A stretch of DNA of 19,565 bases, taken from NCBI GenBank assembly GCA_036375875.1, contig DASVBK010000272.1, positions 1-19,565 of the forward strand, in the 5' to 3' direction. Below are positions 7,692-12,838 of the stretch, one piece after another. This DNA is from Prado023 sp036375875 (GTDB taxonomy: Bacteria > Actinomycetota > Actinomycetes > S36-B12 > CAIYMF01). A model generated the notes under the pieces. That model was not told the DNA's origin and ran no database searches. It saw only the letters and a list, made by a program, of their open reading frames with translations. The translations under genes were made by a program, and so were the position numbers. Within the stretch, counting starts at the first letter, position 1, and the number at the start of each line of letters is the position of its first letter.

Positions 7692-7697
7692 ACCCTA
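7692..7697 (-). promoter_or_regulatory. -10 box of gap
   Basis: Minus-strand TAGGGT, which would give a leader of roughly 40 bases ending in the GGAAGGG ribosome site. Confidence 0.4.
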
Positions 7698-7741
7698 CTC
7701 GTCGGGGCATGGGCTCGCCTGCTGATGGGAGGGGCCGAGCA

Positions 7742-7759
7742 GGGCACCCGGGGGTGCCC
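7742..7759 (-). terminator. Hairpin after the MCGC membrane-protein gene
   Basis: GGGCACCC-GG-GGGTGCCC, a perfect 8-bp inverted repeat starting 9 bases after the minus-strand stop at 7769. It separates this gene from gap, which lies downstream on the same strand. Confidence 0.6.
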
Positions 7760-7768
7760 AGGGGGTCC

Positions 7769-8074
7769 TCAGGCGGGGCGGCTCGGGTAGTACTGCTGGT
7801 AGTCCGAGCGGCGGTTGTAGCCGCCGAAGTACGAGCCCATGTCGATGAAGAACGCGAGCACCACGAAGAACCACAGGAAGCCCGTGACGCCGCCCTGCCA
7901 CCAGGCCAGCAGCACGTAGGTCAGCGTCGTGTAGGGCAGCAGGAACCACCCGATGAGCGGGATCACCCAGGACCCGTCGAAGGCCTTGGTGATCTCGTCG
8001 TTGAAGATCGCCATGAGGAACAGGGCCAGGCGCGGGGCGAACGCGCCCAGCAGCAGGACGAAGCAACCGCACAT
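7769..8074 (-). CDS. Small conserved membrane protein with MCGC N-terminus
   Basis: 101 residues, function unknown. Hydrophobic segments are at about 5–25 (FVLLLGAFAPRLALFLMAIF), 34–60 (WVIPLIGWFLLPYTTLTYVLLAW) and 62–80 (GVTGFLWFFVVLAFFIDMG), then a polar Tyr/Arg tail (YNRRSDYQQYYPSRPA). Proteins starting with Met-Cys-x-Cys and having this three-segment layout are familiar to me from actinobacterial genomes, without a known role. Two ATGs compete: 8080 is 3 bases after AAGGAG and 8074 is 9 bases after it, so I prefer 8074. It is divergent from thyX, with its own -10 box. Confidence 0.75.
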   Translation of the reverse strand: MCGCFVLLLGAFAPRLALFLMAIFNDEITKAFDGSWVIPLIGWFLLPYTTLTYVLLAWWQGGVTGFLWFFVVLAFFIDMGSYFGGYNRRSDYQQYYPSRPA

Positions 8075-8102
8075 GGTCATCCACTCCTTCTCGGGTGGGC
8101 AC

Positions 8103-8108
8103 ACCGTA
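8103..8108 (-). promoter_or_regulatory. -10 box of the MCGC membrane-protein gene
   Basis: Minus-strand TACGGT about 28 bases upstream of the start, leaving a short leader with AAGGAG. Confidence 0.45.
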
Positions 8109-8147
8109 GTGCCGCGAGCCTCGCGCACGTGGTACTGACCCGCGCGG

Positions 8148-8153
8148 TAGCGT
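8148..8153 (+). promoter_or_regulatory. -10 box of thyX
   Basis: TAGCGT about 49 bases before the ATG at 8203. Unlike most promoters here, this one gives a leader with a ribosome site (GAGAGG, 6 bases before the ATG). Confidence 0.45.
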
Positions 8154-8202
8154 GCCCCGGCACCCCGCGCCCGGTCCGGGCGCCCCGCCCGAGAGGACTG
8201 CG

Positions 8203-8919
8203 ATGGCCGACCTGACGTTCCGCAGCGACATCACCGTGGAGCTGGTGAAGCATGCCGCGAGCGACGCGGACGTGATCTGGGCCGCGCGCGTCTCGACCAA
8301 GGGCGAGCAGTCGCTGGAGGACATCGACGCCGATCCGGCCAAGTCCGCCGGACTCATCAACTACCTCATGCGCGACCGGCATGGCTCGCCGTTCGAGCAC
8401 TCCTCCATGACGTTCTTCGTCCAGGGGCCGATCTTCATGTGGCGCGAGCACTTCCGGCACCGGATCGCCTCGTACAACGAGGAGTCGGGCCGCTACAAGG
8501 TGCTCGAGCCGGTGTTCTACGTGCCCGGGCCGGAGCGCCGCCTGGTGCAGGTGGGCAAGGCTGGCGCGTACGACTTCGAGCCGGGCACCGCCCAGCAGCA
8601 CGAGGTGGTCCGGGCCGAGACGGAGACGGCCTGCCGGGCGGCGTACGCCGCATACCAGGCGATGCTCGACGCGGGGGTCGCACGCGAGGTGGCGCGCATC
8701 GTGCTGCCGCTGACGATCTACTCCTCGGCGTACGTGACGATGAACGCGCGCGCCCTGATGAACTTCCTGTCGCTGCGCCGGCGCAGCGACGAGTCGCGGT
8801 TCCCGAGCTTCCCCCAGCGCGAGATCGAGATGGTCGCCGAGCGCTACGAGGAGGAGTGGGCGCGGCTGATGCCGCTGACGCACGCGGCGTTCACCGCGAA
8901 CGGTCGCGTAGCGCCGTAG
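8203..8919 (+). CDS. thyX: Flavin-dependent thymidylate synthase ThyX
   Basis: Converts dUMP to dTMP using methylene-tetrahydrofolate, FAD and NADPH. 238 residues, normal for ThyX. The signature RHR-x7-S is seen as FRHRIASYNEESGRY (near residue 85), which binds FAD and dUMP. HGSPFEHSSMTFFVQGP precedes it, and YSSAYVTMNARALMNFLSLRRR near residue 180 supplies the conserved C-terminal nucleotide-contact region. I chose the ATG at 8203 because GAGAGG lies upstream and MADLTFRSDITVELV fits the family N-terminus; an in-frame GTG at 8152 would overlap the -10 box. The last 27 bases of the gene form the start of a tandem hairpin repeat, and the TAG stop lies in a hairpin loop. No dfrA or thyA is present in the window. 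Confidence 0.97.
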   Translation: MADLTFRSDITVELVKHAASDADVIWAARVSTKGEQSLEDIDADPAKSAGLINYLMRDRHGSPFEHSSMTFFVQGPIFMWREHFRHRIASYNEESGRYKVLEPVFYVPGPERRLVQVGKAGAYDFEPGTAQQHEVVRAETETACRAAYAAYQAMLDAGVAREVARIVLPLTIYSSAYVTMNARALMNFLSLRRRSDESRFPSFPQREIEMVAERYEEEWARLMPLTHAAFTANGRVAP

Positions 8920-9000
8920 GGCGCGCCCGCGACCTGAGCGACCGGTACCGCGAACGGTCGCGTAGCGCCGGAAGGCGCCCCCGCGACCTGAGCCACCGGG
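8893..9000 (+). repeat. Two tandem 54-bp repeats with nested hairpins at the thyX 3' end
   Basis: Copy 1 is 8893–8946 and copy 2 is 8947–9000. Each holds an outer stem GGTCGCG/CGCGACC (8902–8908 with 8928–8934; 8956–8962 with 8982–8988) and an inner stem GCGCC/GGCGC closed by a 4-base loop. The loop is GTAG in copy 1, where TAG is the thyX stop, and GGAA (a GNRA-type loop) in copy 2. An alternative 7-bp stem, GCGACCG/CGGTCGC (8938–8944 with 8955–8961), spans the junction. It could end transcription, protect the thyX mRNA 3' end, or be a simple tandem duplication. Confidence 0.8.
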
Positions 9001-9085
9001 CACGGCCGGCAGGCGCGGAGGGGGGCAGGTGGGAGCTGCGCGGAGTCGGCGATGCCGGCCACGGCCGTGGTCCCGCCTCGGGCGC

Positions 9086-9091
9086 TACGCT
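9086..9091 (+). promoter_or_regulatory. -10 box of the CofE-like gene (probably leaderless)
   Basis: TACGCT, then 8 bases, then GTG at 9100. No ribosome site lies in between. Confidence 0.55.
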
Positions 9092-9099
9092 GCCGTCCC

Positions 9100-9789
9100 G
9101 TGACGGCCATCTCCACGCGCACGGTCGAGGGGCGCACCTACCGGCGCATCCCCGTGAAGACGCACAAGGTCGGCATCGGCGAGGACCTGGGCAGCGTGAT
9201 CGCCCTCTACGCCGCCGAGCGCATCACGCCGGGGACGACGCTCTGCCTGTCGCAGAAGTTCGTCTCGATCTGCACCGGCCAGGTGCGCCACATCAGCGAG
9301 GTCCAGGACACGCGCCTGGCGCGCCTCATCGTCAAGTACGTCACGAAGAACGACAACGGCGACATCGGCTACAGCCACCCCAAGAAGATGCAGGTGGCCA
9401 TCGATGAGGCGGGCTACCCGCGGATGGTGGCCGCGGTCGTCGGCGGCGGGCTCAGCAAGTTCGTGCTCAAGCGTCGCGGCGACTTCTACCGGATCGCCGG
9501 GCACCACATTGCGGAGATCGACGGCTTCAACCCCGACGCGATGCCCCCGTTCGACCAGTACGCGATGCTGCCGCACCCGCGGCCGGACGCGGTCTGCGAC
9601 GAGCTCGCCGTCCGCTTCGGCTGCGCGGCGTACATCATCGATGGCAACAACATCAACGTCGAGGTCGTGGGGCGCAGCGCGAACATGCCGTTCTCGGACG
9701 CGGTCGCGCGCGAGGTGATGCTCGACAACCCCATGGGCCAGGGCGACGAGCTGACGCCGGTGTTCCTCATCGTGCCCGAGCACGGCTGA
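9100..9789 (+). CDS. CofE-like protein (coenzyme F420-0:L-glutamate ligase family)
   Basis: 229 residues resembling the F420 gamma-glutamyl ligase family (PF01996), whose founding member CofE adds glutamate to F420-0 using GTP. Features seen: YRRIPVKTHKVGIGEDLGSVI (N-terminal, compare the IP…GDDL start of CofE), LCLSQKFVSICTGQV (the place of the CofE VVAQKIVSKAEG strand), VVGGGLSKFVLKRRGDFYRIAG, an acidic metal-site candidate AEIDGFNP, and VCDELAVRFGCAAYIIDGNNINVEVVG near the end. It diverges strongly from true CofE and no other F420 genes (cofD/fbiA, cofC, cofGH) are nearby, so the substrate may differ. The GTG start is supported by a -10 box 8 bases upstream. It lies between thyX and dapA, each separated by repeat-filled gaps. 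Confidence 0.7.
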   Translation: MTAISTRTVEGRTYRRIPVKTHKVGIGEDLGSVIALYAAERITPGTTLCLSQKFVSICTGQVRHISEVQDTRLARLIVKYVTKNDNGDIGYSHPKKMQVAIDEAGYPRMVAAVVGGGLSKFVLKRRGDFYRIAGHHIAEIDGFNPDAMPPFDQYAMLPHPRPDAVCDELAVRFGCAAYIIDGNNINVEVVGRSANMPFSDAVAREVMLDNPMGQGDELTPVFLIVPEHG

Positions 9790-9822
9790 CGCAGTCGTCC
9801 CGGAACTCGCCTCCCGCCCCCG

Positions 9823-9957
9823 GGGCTCGCCGCCGCGCCAGGTTCGTCCACGATCGCGCGGACCGGGCTCGCCGCCGCGCCAGGTTCGTCCACCATCGCG
9901 CGGACCGGGCTCGCCGCCCCGCCAGGTTCGTCCACCATCGCGCGGACCGGGCTCGCC
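9823..9957 (+). repeat. 42-bp tandem repeat, three full copies and a partial fourth
   Basis: Copies at 9823–9864, 9865–9906 and 9907–9948, then about 9 bases of a fourth. Each begins GGGCTCGCCG and contains CCAGGTTCGTCCAC and CGCGCGGACC. Copies differ at only a few positions (for example CACGATCG versus CACCATCG). The gap between the CofE-like gene and dapA (9790–10073) holds nothing else apart from the dapA promoter. Confidence 0.9.
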
Positions 9958-10061
9958 CTCATCCGTCGTTGCGAGCGCTGACGCGCCGAGATCCGGATCG
10001 CCGGGCCCGCCGGCGGCCCCCCACCCGACGCGGCAACCCCGCCGAGGCCAGCCGCGGCCGC

Positions 10062-10067
10062 TACCGT
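10062..10067 (+). promoter_or_regulatory. -10 box of dapA–rnj (probably leaderless)
   Basis: TACCGT, then 6 bases, then ATG at 10074. No Shine-Dalgarno sequence is present. Confidence 0.55.
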
Positions 10068-10073
10068 TGCGCC

Positions 10074-10985
10074 ATGGCATACGACCCCAGCAGCCCCGCG
10101 CCGTTCGGCCACATGCTCACAGCGATGGTCACCCCGTTCACCGAGGCCGGCGAGGTCGACTACGACGGCGTGGCGGCCCTGGCCGCGCACCTCGTGGACG
10201 AGGCGGGCAACGACGGCCTCATCATCAACGGCACCACCGGGGAGTCCCCGACGCTGCGCGACGACGAGAAGCTGCAGTCGCTCAAGGTCGTGCTCGAGAC
10301 GGTCGGTGACCGCGCCACGATCGTCGCCGGCGCCGGCAACAACGACACCCGCCACACGATCGAGATCGTGCGGGAGGCCGAGGCGGCGGGCGCGCACGGC
10401 CTGCTGCTGGTCACGCCGTACTACAACAAGCCGCCTCAGTCGGGCATCGCCGCGCACTTCCTCACGGTCGCCGACGCGACCGGGCTGCCGATCATGACCT
10501 ACGACATCCCTGGGCGCACCGGGGTGCCCATCGAGCCGGACACGTTCGCGCGCATCGCCGAGCACCCCCGGATCGTGGCCAACAAGGACGCGAAGGCCGA
10601 CGTCGCGAGCTCGGCGGCAGTCATCGCGCGCACCGGGCTGGCCTGGTACTCCGGGGATGACGCCCTGACGCTGCCGCTCCTGTCGGTGGGCGGGTGCGGG
10701 GTGGTGTCGGTGGTGGGTCACGTGCTGGGCCAGCGGATCGCGGCCATGATGGCCGCGCACCGCGCCGGGGAGGTGGCGCGCGCCACCGAGCTGAACGCGT
10801 CGATGATCCCCGCCTACGTTGGGATCTTCCGCACGCAGGGCGTGATCCTGACCAAGGCCGCGCTGCGCGAGCTCGGGCTGCCGGCGGGCCCGGTGCGGTT
10901 GCCGCTGGTCGACGCCACCGAGCAACAACGAGCGATCCTGCGCGCCGACCTCGCCGCTGCCGGCGTCCCCGGGTTCGCCGCGTGA
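10074..10985 (+). CDS. dapA: 4-hydroxy-tetrahydrodipicolinate synthase
   Basis: Condenses pyruvate with aspartate-4-semialdehyde in the diaminopimelate/lysine pathway; cytoplasmic TIM barrel, usually a tetramer. 303 residues, normal length. Seen: INGTTGESPTL (51–61, includes the Thr relay), Tyr143 in TYDIPGRTG (142–150, binds the substrate carboxylate and relays protons) and the Schiff-base lysine K171 in VANKDAK. The Tyr143 and Lys171 numbering equals that of the Mycobacterium tuberculosis enzyme as I recall it. The start is fixed by a -10 box 6 bases upstream. Its TGA overlaps the GTG of RNase J by 4 bases (GTGA), so the two are one translationally coupled unit, a pairing common in actinobacteria. 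dapB, often near in relatives, is not in this window. Confidence 0.96.
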   Translation: MAYDPSSPAPFGHMLTAMVTPFTEAGEVDYDGVAALAAHLVDEAGNDGLIINGTTGESPTLRDDEKLQSLKVVLETVGDRATIVAGAGNNDTRHTIEIVREAEAAGAHGLLLVTPYYNKPPQSGIAAHFLTVADATGLPIMTYDIPGRTGVPIEPDTFARIAEHPRIVANKDAKADVASSAAVIARTGLAWYSGDDALTLPLLSVGGCGVVSVVGHVLGQRIAAMMAAHRAGEVARATELNASMIPAYVGIFRTQGVILTKAALRELGLPAGPVRLPLVDATEQQRAILRADLAAAGVPGFAA

Positions 10986-12667
10986 GGCCGGGCCACCACG
11001 AGCTGCCGGCGCCGCCCGCGCTGGAGCCGGGGGTGCTGCGCATCGTGGCGCTCGGCGGCATCGGCGAGATCGGGCGCAACATGGCCGTCTTCGAGCTCGA
11101 CGGCCGGCTGCTGGTCGTGGACTGCGGCGTGCTGTTCCCCGAGGAGTCCCAACCCGGCGTCGACCTGATCCTGCCGGACTTCGGGTACATCCGGGACCGT
11201 CTCGGGGACATCGATGCCATCGTGCTCACGCACGGCCATGAGGACCACATCGGTGCGGTGCCGTTCCTGTTGCGGATGCGCGGCGACATCCCACTGCTGG
11301 GCTCCCGGCTGACGCTGGCGATGGTCGAGGCCAAGCTGCGCGAGCACCGGATCAAGGCCTACTCGATGGAGGTCCGCGAGGGCCAGCGCGAGCGGGTCGG
11401 CCCCTTCGACTGCGAGTTCTTCGCGGTGAACCACTCGATCCCCGACGCGCTGGCGGTCGCGATCCGCACCAGCGCCGGCACCGTCGTGCACACCGGCGAC
11501 TTCAAGATGGACCAGTTGCCCCTCGACGGGCGCATCACCGACCTGCGCGGCCTCGCGCGGCTGGCAGACGAGGGCATCGACCTGGCGATGGTCGACTCCA
11601 CGAACGCCGAGGTGCCGGGGTTCGTGCCGGCCGAGGCCGACATCGCGCCGGTGCTCGACCGGGTGTTCCACCGGGCCCAGGGGCGCATCATCGTGGCGAG
11701 CTTCGCCTCGCATGTGCATCGCATCCAGCAGGTGCTCGACGCGGCCGCGACCCACGGACGGCGCTGCGCGTTCGTGGGCCGCTCGATGGTGCGCAACATG
11801 GGGGTCGCCCGCGACCTGGGCTACCTGGACATCAAGCCGGGCCTGGTCGTGAAGGCCGACGACCTGACCGGCCTGCCCGACGACGAGGTCGTGCTCATCT
11901 GCACGGGGTCGCAGGGCGAGCCGATGGCCGCGCTGTCGCGCATCGCCAACGGCGACCACGCGATCACGGTGGGGGAGGGCGACACGGTGATCCTCGCCTC
12001 GTCGCTGATCCCCGGCAACGAGAACGCGGTCAACCGCGTCATCAACGGCCTGACCCGCTGGGGTGCCGACGTGGTGCACAAGGGCAATGCGCTCGTGCAC
12101 GTCTCGGGCCATGCCTCGGCCGGCGAATTGCTCTACTTCTACAACCTGCTCACCCCGCGCAACGTCATGCCGGTGCACGGCGAGTGGCGCCACCTGCGGG
12201 CGAACGCGGCGCTCGCGGTCCGGACCGGGGTGCCCGAGGAGCGGATCGTGCTGGCCGAGGACGGCGTGGTCGTCGACCTCGCCGATGGTCGGGCCACGAT
12301 CGTCGGAGCGGTCGAGTGCGGGTTCGTCTACGTCGACGGCTCGTCCGTCGGCGACATCACCGAGGCGTCGCTCAAGGATCGCCGGATCCTCGGCGAGGAG
12401 GGCTTCATCAGCGTCTTCGTCGCCGTGGACCTCACGACCGAGAAGGTGGTCGCCGGCCCGGAGATCCACGCCCGCGGGTTCGCCGAGGACGCTGAGATCT
12501 TCGACGACGTGCTGCCGCAGGTGACCCGGGCCCTCGAGGCGGCGCTCGCCCACGGCGGCAACGACGCCTACGCCCTCGAGCAGGTGGTGCGCCGGCAGGT
12601 CGGCCGATGGGTCAGCGCCAAGCACCGGCGCCGGCCGATGATCGTGCCGGTCGTGGTCGAGGCCTGA
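10982..12667 (+). CDS. rnj: Ribonuclease J
   Basis: Beta-CASP metallo-beta-lactamase ribonuclease with 5'-to-3' exo- and endonuclease activity in mRNA decay and rRNA maturation. 561 residues. The lactamase core starts at residue 20 (RIVALGGIGEIGRNMAV). The metal motif HGHEDHIGA follows at about residue 83 in LTHGHEDHIGAVPF; further ligands are in NHSIPDALA and HTGDFKMD. The beta-CASP region includes STNAEVPGF, ASFASHVHRIQQ, CTGSQGEP and VHVSGHASAGEL, ending with the MPVHGEWRHLRANA motif. A C-terminal domain of about 120 residues follows. The GTG start overlaps the dapA stop, giving a 19-residue leader before the lactamase fold. The 3' end lies within the first unit of a 23-bp tandem repeat. 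Confidence 0.96.
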   Translation: MRPGHHELPAPPALEPGVLRIVALGGIGEIGRNMAVFELDGRLLVVDCGVLFPEESQPGVDLILPDFGYIRDRLGDIDAIVLTHGHEDHIGAVPFLLRMRGDIPLLGSRLTLAMVEAKLREHRIKAYSMEVREGQRERVGPFDCEFFAVNHSIPDALAVAIRTSAGTVVHTGDFKMDQLPLDGRITDLRGLARLADEGIDLAMVDSTNAEVPGFVPAEADIAPVLDRVFHRAQGRIIVASFASHVHRIQQVLDAAATHGRRCAFVGRSMVRNMGVARDLGYLDIKPGLVVKADDLTGLPDDEVVLICTGSQGEPMAALSRIANGDHAITVGEGDTVILASSLIPGNENAVNRVINGLTRWGADVVHKGNALVHVSGHASAGELLYFYNLLTPRNVMPVHGEWRHLRANAALAVRTGVPEERIVLAEDGVVVDLADGRATIVGAVECGFVYVDGSSVGDITEASLKDRRILGEEGFISVFVAVDLTTEKVVAGPEIHARGFAEDAEIFDDVLPQVTRALEAALAHGGNDAYALEQVVRRQVGRWVSAKHRRRPMIVPVVVEA

Positions 12668-12722
12668 CCAGGGCGTTGGTCGAGGCCTGACCGTGCGCTT
12701 GGTCGGGGCCTGACCGGGGGCG
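12654..12722 (+). repeat. Three tandem 23-bp repeats at the rnj 3' end
   Basis: Copies start at 12654, 12677 and 12700. All carry TGGTCG(A/G)GGCCTGACC, a short dyad (GGTC…GACC around GGCC). The first copy contains the last four rnj codons and the stop, and the next two are non-coding. The rest of the gap to ftsK (12723–12838) shows only the ftsK promoter. Confidence 0.85.
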
Positions 12723-12825
12723 CCGCGTCCAGGCCCGCCGGGCGCCGCCCGGGGCCGTGCGCCGCGGGCTGGCGACACGAGCGCCGCCCGCTGTCGAGCA
12801 CCCCGGCGCGCGGCCCGGCCGCCGG

Positions 12826-12831
12826 TACCCT
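12826..12831 (+). promoter_or_regulatory. -10 box of ftsK (probably leaderless)
   Basis: TACCCT, then 7 bases, then ATG at 12839. Confidence 0.5.
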
Positions 12832-12838
12832 CGCCAGC

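Noticed and set aside
9100..9789. Calling the gene cofE with an F420 role
   Set aside because: Similarity is at family level only and no other F420 biosynthesis gene lies in the window.
9823..9957. Possible CRISPR array
   Set aside because: The copies are directly adjacent with no unique spacers, and no cas genes are present.
9486..10928. Minus-strand frame that translates the 42-bp repeat as VRAMVDEPG-like units
   Set aside because: 42 is a multiple of 3, so any frame through the repeat gives a peptide repeat. The rest of the frame is antisense to dapA and the CofE-like gene and shows no domain.
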